DNA from: Deferribacter thermophilus
GTDB taxonomy: Bacteria > Chrysiogenota > Deferribacteres > Deferribacterales > Deferribacteraceae
DNA length: 64,000 bases
Assembly (NCBI RefSeq): GCF_049472675.1
Contig: NZ_JAPNXM010000001.1
Location: 186,001 to 250,000 of the forward strand
Direction of reading: 5' to 3'
Shown here one piece after another: positions 35,451 to 44,573 of this stretch. How positions within the stretch are numbered: the stretch's first letter is position 1; each line of letters opens with the position of its first letter. The notes beneath the pieces were generated by a model. It worked only from the letters and a program-made list of their open reading frames with translations. It did not search any database and was not told the DNA's origin. Both the position numbers and the translations under genes were made by a program.

Positions 35451-36673
35451 GAAAAGTAATTAAAAATATAAAACAACTTGTGACATCAGTTAATAAAAAA
35501 TATGCAGTAAAAGATGATGCAAAAAAACTTGATATTTACGAAAATGTGAACTTGATAATTGAGGATGGTATAATAGTTGATATTACTACGAAAGAAGCAG
35601 AAGCAAATGAGGTTATTGACGCAACTGGTAAGGTAGTTTTGCCAGCTTTTGTGGATCCACATACCCATATCCCATTTATTGGCTCACGAGAGGATGAATT
35701 TAATAAAAGAATTATGGGGAAAACATATATGGAAATTGCAGCTGAGGGGGGTGGTATAAATTCTACAGTTAGAGCTGTTAGAAATGCCACCTTTGATGAG
35801 CTTTATGAGGCTGCTAAGAAAGACTTGGAGTTGATGATAAGTTTTGGTGTGGCTACTGTTGAAATGAAAAGTGGTTATGGACTTGACTTAGAAAATGAAA
35901 TTAAGCAGTTAAAAGTGATAAGAAAATTGCAAGAAGAATACCCTGTAGATATTAAATCTACTTTTTTGGGAGCGCATGAAATTCCGTTAGAATATAGAGG
36001 GAAAAAAGAAGAATATATAGATCTTGTGATAAATAAGATGTTACCTGCAGTAAAAGAGAAAGGTTTAGCAGAGTATGTAGATATCTTTTGTGAAAAAGGT
36101 GTTTTTGAGCTTGATGATACGAGAAAAATTTTGAGAACTGCTAAAGAGTTGGGGTTTAAAGTTAAAATCCATGCTGATGAAATTTACCCTCTTGGTGGAG
36201 CTGAGCTATGTGCAGAATTTGAAGCTGTTAGTGGAGAACATCTTGTAAAGATAAAGGATGAGCATATTGAAAAAATGATAGATGCTGGCTGTGTGTTCAA
36301 CCTGCTTCCAGCTACTACCTTTTTCTTGATGTCAAAAGAATATGCACCTGCAAGAAAGATTCTTGATAAAGGCGGAATTGTAGCTTTATCTACAGACTTA
36401 AATCCCGGTAGCTCATATACGCATTCTATACAGATGGTAATGGTTATTGCTTGTCTTAATATGGGCATGACAATGGAGGAAGTTATTAATGCTGTTACAA
36501 TTAATGGCGCATACTCTTTAGAATTATCTGATAAAACAGGATCTATCCATAGAGGAAAACAAGCTGATCTTGTTATTTTAGATGCGCCAGACTACAGATA
36601 TCTTGTTTATAATTTTGGTGTAAACCGTATTAATAAAGTAATCAAAAAAGGGGAAATAATTTTTCAAAAATAG
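35447..36673 (+). CDS. hutI: Imidazolonepropionase
   Basis: A 408-aa amidohydrolase that opens 4-imidazolone-5-propionate to formiminoglutamate. The metal HxH is in FVDPHTHIPFIGSREDEF; further sites are GAHEIP, KIHADEI and STDLNPGSS. The ATG at 35447 overlaps the hutG stop; a GTG at 35435 is less likely. Last recognised hut gene, and no terminator is evident in the 36 bp that follow. Confidence 0.96.
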   Translation: MRKVIKNIKQLVTSVNKKYAVKDDAKKLDIYENVNLIIEDGIIVDITTKEAEANEVIDATGKVVLPAFVDPHTHIPFIGSREDEFNKRIMGKTYMEIAAEGGGINSTVRAVRNATFDELYEAAKKDLELMISFGVATVEMKSGYGLDLENEIKQLKVIRKLQEEYPVDIKSTFLGAHEIPLEYRGKKEEYIDLVINKMLPAVKEKGLAEYVDIFCEKGVFELDDTRKILRTAKELGFKVKIHADEIYPLGGAELCAEFEAVSGEHLVKIKDEHIEKMIDAGCVFNLLPATTFFLMSKEYAPARKILDKGGIVALSTDLNPGSSYTHSIQMVMVIACLNMGMTMEEVINAVTINGAYSLELSDKTGSIHRGKQADLVILDAPDYRYLVYNFGVNRINKVIKKGEIIFQK

Positions 36674-36709
36674 ATTGATAAATATACAATTTTATAATAA
36701 AAATGATTC

Positions 36710-37510
36710 ATGGTTCATAAAAGTAAAAAGTATTATGATTTAATTGCGTATAAAGTTGGTAGGTTTCATGAAGCGGTAAATACCACGGTTCATTTTTTTG
36801 TTTTAGATAATATATTTATAGACTCTGCACAGCCTACAACAAAGAAAATATTTATTGAAATTGCTAAGAATTATAAACCTGAGTATTGCTTGTTAACACA
36901 TTATCATGAAGATCATGCTGGTAATGCTTATGACTTAAAGAAGTTGTTTAATACGAAAATATTTGCACATAACTTATCAGTTAGTTACCTGGAAAATGGA
37001 TATAAGATGCTCCCTTATGAGAAAATTATCTGGGGTGTGCCAGAAAAATTTTCACCTGATTTTATTTATAGTGATAAAGTTGAAATAGGTAAGTACTCTT
37101 TTAATGTGATACATACACCTGGGCATTCTGTGGATTCTGTATCCTTGCTTGAGATAAACAGGGGTTGGTTGTTTACAGGGGATTTATTTATATCTGCAAA
37201 ACCAAAGTATTTGAGAAGGGATGAGAATATTTATACTATTTTGGAAAGTTTGAAAAAATTGCTAAATTATGATTTTGATGTAATGTTTTGTGCTCATAGA
37301 GGTATCGTTGATGAAAAACCTAAGGAATTGATATCTAAAAAGATTAAATATATTGAGGATCTTATTGATAAAGTAAAAAAGTTACATGAGAAAGGGTACA
37401 GTGTAAAAAAAATAAGAAACAAGCTTTTAGGTTTTGAAGATATAACATCTTTTGCAACAAACTTTGATTTTTGTAAACTAAACATAGTCAAATCAGTACT
37501 TTCAAATTAA
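36710..37510 (+). CDS. MBL-fold metallohydrolase
   Basis: A 266-aa metallo-beta-lactamase-fold protein. The metal motif HYHEDHAGN (HxHxDH) is at about residues 65-72, with further ligands in HTPGHSVDSVSL, TGDLF and CAHRG. A C-terminal helical extension of about 60 aa is rich in Lys. Substrate is unknown: hydroxyacylglutathione hydrolase-like, lactonase-like and others share the fold. It follows hutI by 36 bp and may be cotranscribed. No clear ribosome site precedes the ATG. Confidence 0.8.
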   Translation: MVHKSKKYYDLIAYKVGRFHEAVNTTVHFFVLDNIFIDSAQPTTKKIFIEIAKNYKPEYCLLTHYHEDHAGNAYDLKKLFNTKIFAHNLSVSYLENGYKMLPYEKIIWGVPEKFSPDFIYSDKVEIGKYSFNVIHTPGHSVDSVSLLEINRGWLFTGDLFISAKPKYLRRDENIYTILESLKKLLNYDFDVMFCAHRGIVDEKPKELISKKIKYIEDLIDKVKKLHEKGYSVKKIRNKLLGFEDITSFATNFDFCKLNIVKSVLSN

Positions 37511-37593
37511 ATTATAATTATTTAAATATTTTTTAAGTAAAAAACTGTTGATTTGTCTAATAGGATTTCTACAATATTAATCAGGAGGAAATT

Positions 37594-38307
37594 ATGAGAA
37601 AGGCTATAGTGTTAGTTAGTGGTGGTATGGATAGTTGTGTGACGGCTGCTATTGCTAAGGATATGGGGTATGAGCTTTATCTTTTGCATACAAATTATGG
37701 GCAAAGAACTGAGAATAGGGAACTAAAAGCATTTTATGATATTGCAAATTATTATGATGCAAAAGATACTTTGGTGGTGAGTATAGACTATCTTAAAAAG
37801 ATAGGTGGTTCAGCTCTAACTGATGAAAAGATTGAAGTGGAAAAAGGGGATTTAAATAGGAAAGAGATACCAAAAACTTATGTCCCTTTTAGGAATGCTA
37901 ATATCCTTTCCATTGCTACAAGCTGGGCTGAGGTTATTGAGGCTGAGCGGATTTTTATAGGGGCTGTGGAAGAGGATAGTTCTGGTTATCCAGACTGTAG
38001 AAAGATATTTTATGACAAATTTAACGATTTACTGAGTGTGGCACTTGCAAAGGACATTGGATTGAGGGTGGAAACCCCTTTAATAAATATGAAGAAAAAA
38101 GATATTGTAAAAAGAGGGGTTGAGTTAAATGCTCCACTTCATTTGAGCTGGTCATGCTATAAGAGTGAAGATAAGGCTTGTGGAGAGTGTGATAGCTGTC
38201 TGTTGAGACTAAAAGGGTTTATGGAAGCAGGTGAAGTAGATCCTATCCCCTATGAAAAATTTCCTGAGTTTTATGAAACTTATTTAAAAAAGAGGAGGGG
38301 AGTATGA
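37594..38307 (+). CDS. queC: 7-cyano-7-deazaguanine synthase
   Basis: A 237-aa ATP-dependent enzyme making preQ0 for queuosine biosynthesis. The PP-loop is VLVSGGMDS at residues 7-15. The C-terminal zinc site is CYKSEDKACGECDSC. Further family marks are YVPFRNANILSIA and GAVEEDSSGYPDCR. GGAGG precedes the ATG by 7 bp. It overlaps pfkA as ATGA. No other queuosine gene is visible here, and I saw no preQ1 riboswitch upstream. Confidence 0.94.
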   Translation: MRKAIVLVSGGMDSCVTAAIAKDMGYELYLLHTNYGQRTENRELKAFYDIANYYDAKDTLVVSIDYLKKIGGSALTDEKIEVEKGDLNRKEIPKTYVPFRNANILSIATSWAEVIEAERIFIGAVEEDSSGYPDCRKIFYDKFNDLLSVALAKDIGLRVETPLINMKKKDIVKRGVELNAPLHLSWSCYKSEDKACGECDSCLLRLKGFMEAGEVDPIPYEKFPEFYETYLKKRRGV

Positions 38308-39269
38308 AACGAATTGCTGTATTAACAAGTGGTGGTGATTGTCCAGGTATGAATGCAGCTATAAGAAGTGTTGTGCGTACGGCTTTGAGCAAAGGTATTG
38401 AAGTGTATGGTATAGAGCAGGGGTATAAAGGGTTGATAGAAGGTGAGTTTAGAAAACTTGAGAGCAAGGATGTAGCAAACATTATTCAAAAAGGTGGGAC
38501 TTTTTTAAGAAGTGCAAGAAGTGAAAGATTTAAAACCGAAGAGGGGCAAAAGGAAGCTGTAAAAAACCTCGAAAAATATAATATTGATGGGCTTGTAGTT
38601 ATTGGTGGTGATGGTTCCCTTAGAGGTGCTACTGTGCTTTGTGGTAAATATGGTGTGAATGTAATTGGGATACCTGGTTCTATTGATAATGACATATACG
38701 GCACTGATATGTCTATTGGGGTGGATACTGCGTTAAATACAATTGTTCGTTGTATTGATTCTATCAACGACACTGCAAGTTCACATGATAGAACATTTCT
38801 TATAGAAGTGATGGGGAGAAACTGTGGGTATTTGGCTTTAATGTCAGCCATTGCTGGTGGAGCTGAAGCAGTCTTAATTCCTGAAGTACCATTTAATATT
38901 GAGAAAATTATTGAAAAGATTAAAAAAAGATATGAAGAAGGGAAAACGAGAAGTATTGTGATTGTAGCAGAAGGGGTAGGGTCTGCTTATGATTTTGGGA
39001 AGGTTTTTGGTATGATTGGTGGTTTTGAGACAAGGATAACAGTTTTAGGTCACTTGCAACGAGGTGGTAGCCCAACAGTTTTTGATAGAACGCTTGCAAC
39101 AAGGATGGGTACATTTGCTGTTGAGACACTTTTGGATGGGACAGGATGCGGTAAAATGGTTGCTTTACAGAAAACAAAGATGGAGCTTGTAGAATTGAAT
39201 GATGTTTTGAATAAAAAGAAAGAGCTTGATCCAAAATTATTAGAAATTGCTGAAATATTAAGTAATTAG
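38304..39269 (+). CDS. pfkA: 6-phosphofructokinase (ATP type)
   Basis: A 321-aa glycolytic kinase. The ATP site is TSGGDCPGMNAAIR at residues 8-21 and GGDGSLRGA; GGDGS, not GGDDT, points to ATP over pyrophosphate. The catalytic loop is GSIDNDIYGTD and the substrate loop VMGRNCGYLAL. It phosphorylates fructose-6-phosphate. Coupled to queC by a 4-bp overlap, an unusual pairing with no evident functional link. Confidence 0.95.
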   Translation: MKRIAVLTSGGDCPGMNAAIRSVVRTALSKGIEVYGIEQGYKGLIEGEFRKLESKDVANIIQKGGTFLRSARSERFKTEEGQKEAVKNLEKYNIDGLVVIGGDGSLRGATVLCGKYGVNVIGIPGSIDNDIYGTDMSIGVDTALNTIVRCIDSINDTASSHDRTFLIEVMGRNCGYLALMSAIAGGAEAVLIPEVPFNIEKIIEKIKKRYEEGKTRSIVIVAEGVGSAYDFGKVFGMIGGFETRITVLGHLQRGGSPTVFDRTLATRMGTFAVETLLDGTGCGKMVALQKTKMELVELNDVLNKKKELDPKLLEIAEILSN

Positions 39270-39278
39270 GAGGTCTTT

Positions 39279-39476
39279 ATGGAATGTAAAGCAGAAAAAA
39301 TAGCACAGTCTTGTCCATGTACATGGGTAAGTTGCCCTATAAGAGGGAAATGTTGTGATTGTATTGCTCGCCATAGAAGTAAAGATGAATTACCTGCCTG
39401 TTATTTTTCTCCAGAGGCGGAAAGAACTTACGATAGAAGTTTTAAAAATTTTGCAAAAGATAAAGGGCTGATTTAA
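39279..39476 (+). CDS. Small Cys-rich protein (DUF6485-like)
   Basis: A 65-aa protein with eight Cys residues, in CPCTWVSCPIRGKCCDCIARHR and PACYF, followed by a charged tail. It resembles the small uncharacterised DUF6485 family, probably metal-binding. GGAGG precedes the ATG. It is the last gene before a bidirectional terminator. Function unknown. Confidence 0.8.
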   Translation: MECKAEKIAQSCPCTWVSCPIRGKCCDCIARHRSKDELPACYFSPEAERTYDRSFKNFAKDKGLI

Positions 39477-39504
39477 TTGGGGCGGCGTTATTTATCGCCC
39501 CAAT
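39476..39504. terminator. Bidirectional terminator overlapping the nadK 3' end
   Basis: A perfect 9-bp stem ATTGGGGCG / CGCCCCAAT with an 11-nt loop, flanked by T-rich tracts. The last codons of nadK (HWGDK) lie in the stem. Confidence 0.85.
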
Positions 39505-40336
39505 GTAATTTTTCTCTTAAAAGTGAATAATAATTGCGATTCTTAGGAATAATTAATCTTGCATAGTTTTTCGATTTTTTAATAATTATTTCATCGTTTT
39601 TTTCCAATTTTTTACCAATTTGTCCATCAAAGGTGATAAAAATCTTTTCATCTTCACTTTTGATAATAATTTTTATTTCTGAATTATCAGGGACAACAAC
39701 TGGCCTATGGGTTAAAGAATGGGGGCATATAGGTGTTATCAAAATAGAATTCATTGTCGGTATTACTATTGGCCCACCTGCAGCTAAAGAATAAGCAGTA
39801 GAGCCTGTAGGAGTAGCAATAATTAAACCATCAGCTCTATAAGTATTAACAAACATATTGTCAATAAAAACATCCATTTCAATAATTCTTGCTAAAGCAC
39901 CCTTATGAATAACAATATCATTTAAGACATCCATTGAAAATTCTGCTTCACCATTAACTATTTTACCATTTAATTTCATCCTTTGTTCACATCTATAATT
40001 GCCTTCTAAAATATTTTCTATTACATGTATTGCTTCTTCAACTTTTGTTTCTGTAAGAAATCCAAGCCTTCCAAGATTTATCCCTAAAATGGGGATATCT
40101 TTATCTTCAACAAGTCGTATAGCTGATATTAATGTGCCATCGCCTCCTAAAACGATTATCAATTCTGATTTTTCTTTTATCTCTTCTGCACTGTTTTCTG
40201 GTAAATTTAAAACTGCAGCTGCCCTTTCTTCAAGTAGTATATTTTTATTTTTCTTTTTTAATAAAGTATAAATTTGCTCAGCTAAAGGCTTGGCAGCTTC
40301 TGAGTGCGGTTTTACAATTAATGTTATATTATTCAT
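39488..40336 (-). CDS. nadK: NAD kinase
   Basis: A 282-aa enzyme phosphorylating NAD to NADP. Key motifs are GGDGTLISAIR, NLGRLGFLTE, NDIVIHKGALARI and DGLIIATPTGSTAYSLAAGGP. It overlaps tlyA by 8 bp and ends the long minus-strand operon; its stop lies in the loop of the terminator. Confidence 0.95.
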   Translation of the reverse strand: MNNITLIVKPHSEAAKPLAEQIYTLLKKKNKNILLEERAAAVLNLPENSAEEIKEKSELIIVLGGDGTLISAIRLVEDKDIPILGINLGRLGFLTETKVEEAIHVIENILEGNYRCEQRMKLNGKIVNGEAEFSMDVLNDIVIHKGALARIIEMDVFIDNMFVNTYRADGLIIATPTGSTAYSLAAGGPIVIPTMNSILITPICPHSLTHRPVVVPDNSEIKIIIKSEDEKIFITFDGQIGKKLEKNDEIIIKKSKNYARLIIPKNRNYYSLLREKLHWGDK

Positions 40337-41135
40337 TTAAGGCTCTCTCTATTTTTTTATCAATTTCTATGAAAAAACTATCTTTTATTGATATCCTATT
40401 TCCAGTATATCTGAAATATGCTAAGTATTCAACATTCCCTTTTGCACCTTTTACAGGTGATTTGGTTATATCAACAAACTCATAACCATTATCTAAAGCA
40501 CAGGTGATAACTTTTTTTATAACCTCTCTATGAATTTTTATATCTTTTACAACACCATTTTTACCTACTTGATCCCTTCCAGCTTCAAATTGAGGCTTAA
40601 TTAATGGTATAAAAATTGTAATATCTTTTTTACAAAACTGAACTGTTTTTGGGATGATGAGAGAAAGGGAAATAAAAGATACATCACAGGTGATAATATC
40701 AACTTGCTCGCCAATAGTGTCAAATTCTATATATCTAAAATTGCATTTTTCAATGTTTACAACTTTTGGGTTATTTATCAATGAGTAGTGTAGTTGAGCT
40801 TTTCCCACATCCACTGCATAAACTTTTTTAGCACCGTTTTTTAGTGCCACATCGACAAATCCCCCAGTGGATGCTCCTATATCAAGGACAGTTTTTTCTT
40901 TAATATCTAAATTGAAATAATTTACAGCTTTTTCTAATTTGAGACCACCTTTGCTGACATAAGGTAATGTTTCCAATAATTTAATATGGGCGTTTTCATC
41001 GATTTTTGTGCCAGGTTTGTCTATTTTTTCATTATTTACAATGACAAGCCCAGCCATTATTAATCTTTGGGCTTTTTCCCTTGATTCAGTTAACCCTCTT
41101 TGAAATAAAATCTTATCTAATCTATCTTTTGCCAT
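40329..41135 (-). CDS. tlyA: TlyA-family rRNA 2'-O-methyltransferase
   Basis: A 268-aa protein with an N-terminal S4 domain (RLDKILFQRGLTESREKAQ, residues 4-60) and an FtsJ-like SAM methyltransferase domain (DIGASTGGFVDVALKNGAKKVYAVDVG; DVSFISL). TlyA enzymes methylate cytidines in rRNA; older annotations call it haemolysin. It overlaps dxs by 19 bp. The dxs-tlyA-nadK order is common in bacteria. Confidence 0.92.
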   Translation of the reverse strand: MAKDRLDKILFQRGLTESREKAQRLIMAGLVIVNNEKIDKPGTKIDENAHIKLLETLPYVSKGGLKLEKAVNYFNLDIKEKTVLDIGASTGGFVDVALKNGAKKVYAVDVGKAQLHYSLINNPKVVNIEKCNFRYIEFDTIGEQVDIITCDVSFISLSLIIPKTVQFCKKDITIFIPLIKPQFEAGRDQVGKNGVVKDIKIHREVIKKVITCALDNGYEFVDITKSPVKGAKGNVEYLAYFRYTGNRISIKDSFFIEIDKKIERALNE

Positions 41136-42973
41136 TCAGAAATTATTTTATTTTTTATTGTTTCAGAATCGATACCCGCGATTTTTCTAAGTTCAGTGAT
41201 AGAACCATGCTCGATAAATTTATCGGGTAGTCCAAAAGATAAAAAATTGTTCGGTAAGAGGTTATTTTCTGCTAATATTGATAAAATGTATTCTCCAACA
41301 CCACCAAATTTTGCATTTTCTTCAACTACAGCAACTAATTTTTTCCCTTTGCATATTTCTAAAATAATATCTTTGTTTATTGGTTTTACAAAGCGAAGAT
41401 TAATAAAAGCAATATTATAATCTGATTTTAATTCTTCATAGACTATACTTGCCTCATCAAAAATGTGTCCGGCACTTATCAGTAATATTTCTCCTTTGTC
41501 GTTTATAATTTGAGGTTTGAAAGGTTCAACTTTTTCGTAAGGATATTCATATTCTTTTATATTTCCTCTTGGGTATCTAATAGCCACAGGTGCATCGATT
41601 TGATAGCTCAATTCTAACATCTCTTTTAGTTCTATTTCATCTTTTGGAAGCATTATATGTATATTTGGAATTGTTCGTAGATATGAGATATCAAAAGCTC
41701 CATGGTGAGTGGGGCCATCAGCTCCCACAAGTCCACCCCTGTCAATACAAAAAGTAACAGGGAGATTTTGAAGTGCGACATCATGGATTATCTGATCATA
41801 TGCTCTTTGTAAAAAGGTAGAATATATTGCAACATAAGGTTTGCATCCACTTATAGCTAAGCCAGCTGCAAAAGTAACAGCGTGTTGTTCTGCTATTCCC
41901 ACATCAAAAAATCTATCTGGAAATTTTTCCGCAAATTTTGTGAGCCCTGTCCCTGGCTTCATAGCTGCAGTAATTGCTACAATATCTTTGTGTTTTTCGG
42001 CCATTTCTATAATTTTTTCGCCAAAGACCTCAGTAAATGTTTTGCCACTAAATTTGATAGGCTTACCTGTTTTGATATCAAAAGATGATATCCCATGAAA
42101 TTTTTCTGGGTTTTCTTCTGCTGGTTTATACCCTTTCCCTTTTTTAGTTATTACATGGACTAAAGTAGGGCCATCTTGTATTTTTGCATTGTGTAAAGCT
42201 TTATCAAGCTCTTTTAGATTGTGGCCATCTATTGGCCCTATATATTTTAAACCCAATTCTTCAAATAAAATACCCGGTGTGAAAAAACCTTTTAGCCCTT
42301 CTTCAAACTTTTTAGCCACTTTTAGTAATTTATCTCCAAGCGGGGCATGCTCTAAGATACTTTGAACATCCTTTCTGAAATGAGTGTAAAATTCCCCTGT
42401 CATTGCTCTTGATAGATAGGATGATATGGCTCCCACATTTTTGCTAATGGACATTTCATTGTCATTTAAAATTACAATCATATCCTTATCAAGATGTCCA
42501 AGATTATTTAATCCTTCAAAAGCAAGACCTGCAGTAAGGGCACCGTCCCCAATAATTGCAACAATTTTGCGATTTAAATTCAAAATGTCATTTGCAACCC
42601 TCATCCCCAATCCAGCTGAAACAGATGTGCTGGTATGCCCGACACCAAATGCATCATATTTACTTTCAGCAGGTTTATTAAATCCACTTATGCCTTTAAA
42701 TTGTCTCAATGTATGAAATCTATCTTTTCTGTCTGTTAATATTTTATAGGCATAGGATTGATGTCCCACATCCCAAACTATTCTATCTATAAGTGGGTCA
42801 AAGTTTTTTAATATGCTTAAAGTAAGCTCAACGACGCCTAATGATGGAGCTAAGTGGCCACCGTTTTTAGCACAAGTGTTAATAATAATATCTCTTACCT
42901 CTTGGGCTAAAACTTCTAATTCATTGTAATTTAAGTTTTTTATATCATTAGGTAATTTTATATCGTCAATCAT
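41117..42973 (-). CDS. dxs: 1-deoxy-D-xylulose-5-phosphate synthase
   Basis: A 618-aa TPP enzyme at the entry of the MEP isoprenoid pathway, condensing pyruvate and glyceraldehyde-3-phosphate. The TPP motif is GDGALTAGLAFEGLNN; HGAFD and DRGGLVGADGPTHHG are in the Pyr domain; GIAEQHAVTFAAGLA holds the catalytic Glu. It shares one base with ispA upstream (ispA then dxs). Confidence 0.97.
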   Translation of the reverse strand: MIDDIKLPNDIKNLNYNELEVLAQEVRDIIINTCAKNGGHLAPSLGVVELTLSILKNFDPLIDRIVWDVGHQSYAYKILTDRKDRFHTLRQFKGISGFNKPAESKYDAFGVGHTSTSVSAGLGMRVANDILNLNRKIVAIIGDGALTAGLAFEGLNNLGHLDKDMIVILNDNEMSISKNVGAISSYLSRAMTGEFYTHFRKDVQSILEHAPLGDKLLKVAKKFEEGLKGFFTPGILFEELGLKYIGPIDGHNLKELDKALHNAKIQDGPTLVHVITKKGKGYKPAEENPEKFHGISSFDIKTGKPIKFSGKTFTEVFGEKIIEMAEKHKDIVAITAAMKPGTGLTKFAEKFPDRFFDVGIAEQHAVTFAAGLAISGCKPYVAIYSTFLQRAYDQIIHDVALQNLPVTFCIDRGGLVGADGPTHHGAFDISYLRTIPNIHIMLPKDEIELKEMLELSYQIDAPVAIRYPRGNIKEYEYPYEKVEPFKPQIINDKGEILLISAGHIFDEASIVYEELKSDYNIAFINLRFVKPINKDIILEICKGKKLVAVVEENAKFGGVGEYILSILAENNLLPNNFLSFGLPDKFIEHGSITELRKIAGIDSETIKNKIISEWQKID

Positions 42974-43875
42974 TAGTTTTCCCTTTTTATTATATATTTT
43001 GCAATTTCGATTAATGGATTAGCAGCTTTTCCATATATTTCAATGGTGTTGATAGCTTTTTCAATTAAGTCTTCTGCTATTTTTTTTGATTTTTCTAAAC
43101 CATAAATTTCAGGATATGTTGCTTTTTTGTTTTTTATATCACTTCCAGCGTTTTTACCAAGTTCTTCGGTAGTCGAAGTGATATCAAGTATGTCATCTAC
43201 AATTTGAAATGCTAAACCAATTTTTTCGCCAAATTTAGCTAAATTTTGCTTATCTTTTTCTTCAGCAAAACCTAAAATAGCGCCAAGTTCACAGCAATAA
43301 GAGATGAGTGCTGCAGTTTTGTGTTTATGTATAAAATCTAATGTATTTTTATCAATTTCTTTGTTCTCATTGATTATATCAGCATATTGACCACCAACCA
43401 TACCATTGTATCCAGCACTTTTGGCTAATTTAAAAGCTGCTTCAAGCATTAAATCTGTAGGTATATCTTTGTTTATATCTTTATCTAGCATAATTTCAAA
43501 GGCCAAAGTCAATAATGCATCACCAGCTAATATGGCAGTGGCTTCTCCAAACATTTTGTGATTTGTGGGCTTTCCTCTTCTTAAATCATCATCATCCATT
43601 GCAGGTAAATCATCGTGGATTAAGGAATAAGTGTGGAGCATTTCCACTGCAGCAGCAAAAGGGGTAATTTTATCAAAATAGCTTTCAAAGATACCGTAAG
43701 AGGAGTAAATTAATACAGGTCTTAGCCTTTTGCCGCCAGCAAAGATGCTATATCTCATAGAATCAATTAAACCAATAGTATATTCATTTTTATAAGTAAG
43801 ATAATCTCTCATCCAATTATCAACTTTATTAGCAAAAAATTTAATGTAGTTTTTTAAATTGAAATTTTCATTCAT
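42973..43875 (-). CDS. ispA: Polyprenyl (farnesyl/geranylgeranyl) diphosphate synthase
   Basis: A 300-aa trans-prenyltransferase. The first Asp-rich motif is DDLPAMDDDDLRRGKPTNHK and the second is DDILD. GGKRLRPVLIYSSYG is at residues about 47-61. Chain length (C15 or C20) is not certain. It overlaps xseB by 8 bp and dxs by 1 bp. Confidence 0.93.
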   Translation of the reverse strand: MNENFNLKNYIKFFANKVDNWMRDYLTYKNEYTIGLIDSMRYSIFAGGKRLRPVLIYSSYGIFESYFDKITPFAAAVEMLHTYSLIHDDLPAMDDDDLRRGKPTNHKMFGEATAILAGDALLTLAFEIMLDKDINKDIPTDLMLEAAFKLAKSAGYNGMVGGQYADIINENKEIDKNTLDFIHKHKTAALISYCCELGAILGFAEEKDKQNLAKFGEKIGLAFQIVDDILDITSTTEELGKNAGSDIKNKKATYPEIYGLEKSKKIAEDLIEKAINTIEIYGKAANPLIEIAKYIIKREN

Positions 43876-44098
43876 TGAATTCTTCCGTTTCTAAGGTACC
43901 ATCTTCATTGACATCTATTATTTTATTAATTTTTAGTTCTATCTCTTTTAAAAATTTTTTACATTCTTTTCCAAGCTTCATCCCTTCTTGAAAAAGCTTT
44001 AGGGATTCTTCTAATCCTACATTACCTTCTTCAAGTATATTTACAATTTGCTCAAGCCTTTTTATTTTTTCTTCAAATTTGATGTTCTCTTTACTCAT
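43868..44098 (-). CDS. xseB: Exodeoxyribonuclease VII small subunit
   Basis: A 76-aa coiled-coil protein: KFEEKIKRLEQIVNILEEGNVGLEESLKLFQEGMKL is the family signature. It joins XseA to digest single-stranded DNA. It overlaps bcp upstream and ispA downstream by 8 bp each. The xseB-ispA-dxs order is widely conserved; xseA is not beside it. Confidence 0.93.
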   Translation of the reverse strand: MSKENIKFEEKIKRLEQIVNILEEGNVGLEESLKLFQEGMKLGKECKKFLKEIELKINKIIDVNEDGTLETEEFNE

Positions 44099-44573
44099 TA
44101 TTTAACCCTTTTAGAAACTCTATAACTTTTTCTACATGCCCATTTACTTTTACATTATAAAATGGCTTTAGTATTATTCCATTTTCATCAATAATAAAAG
44201 TTGATCTAATAATACCTTTTGTTACTTTACCATACATCTTCTTTTCACCATAAACACCATAACTTTCTGCAACTTTTTTATCAGGATCAGAAAGAAGAAG
44301 GATTTTTAATCCATGTTTTTCTTTAAATTTTTTATGTGAAGTAATGGAATCTGGGCTTATACCAACAACTTTTGCGTTTAGTGATTCTATCTCTTCGAGA
44401 TGTTCGGTAAAGCCCACTGCTTCTCTAGTGCAACCAGATGTATTGTCTTTTGGATAAAAATACAAAATTAACTTTTTACCTTTAAAATCATCAAGGGTGT
44501 ACTCTTTCTCATCATCACCAATAAGTTTAAAATCTACTGCTTTATCTCCTGGGTTAAGTTTGATCTTTTCCAT
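44091..44573 (-). CDS. bcp: Bcp-type thioredoxin-dependent peroxiredoxin
   Basis: A 160-aa peroxiredoxin. The peroxidatic Cys is in YPKDNTSGCTREAVGF (about residue 49). The resolving Cys found five residues later in E. coli-type Bcp is absent and no other Cys is seen, so it should work by a 1-Cys route. It reduces peroxides. Its ATG lies 40 bp inside the end of rlmN. Confidence 0.92.
   Translation of the reverse strand: MEKIKLNPGDKAVDFKLIGDDEKEYTLDDFKGKKLILYFYPKDNTSGCTREAVGFTEHLEEIESLNAKVVGISPDSITSHKKFKEKHGLKILLLSDPDKKVAESYGVYGEKKMYGKVTKGIIRSTFIIDENGIILKPFYNVKVNGHVEKVIEFLKGLNNE

Noticed and set aside
37511..37593. PreQ1 riboswitch before queC
   Set aside because: No compact stem with the A-rich tail and no conserved pseudoknot elements were seen in the 83 bp.
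38486..38851. Minus-strand frame of 121 codons
   Set aside because: It is antisense to pfkA, Ser/Pro-rich as expected of a shadow frame, with no independent support.
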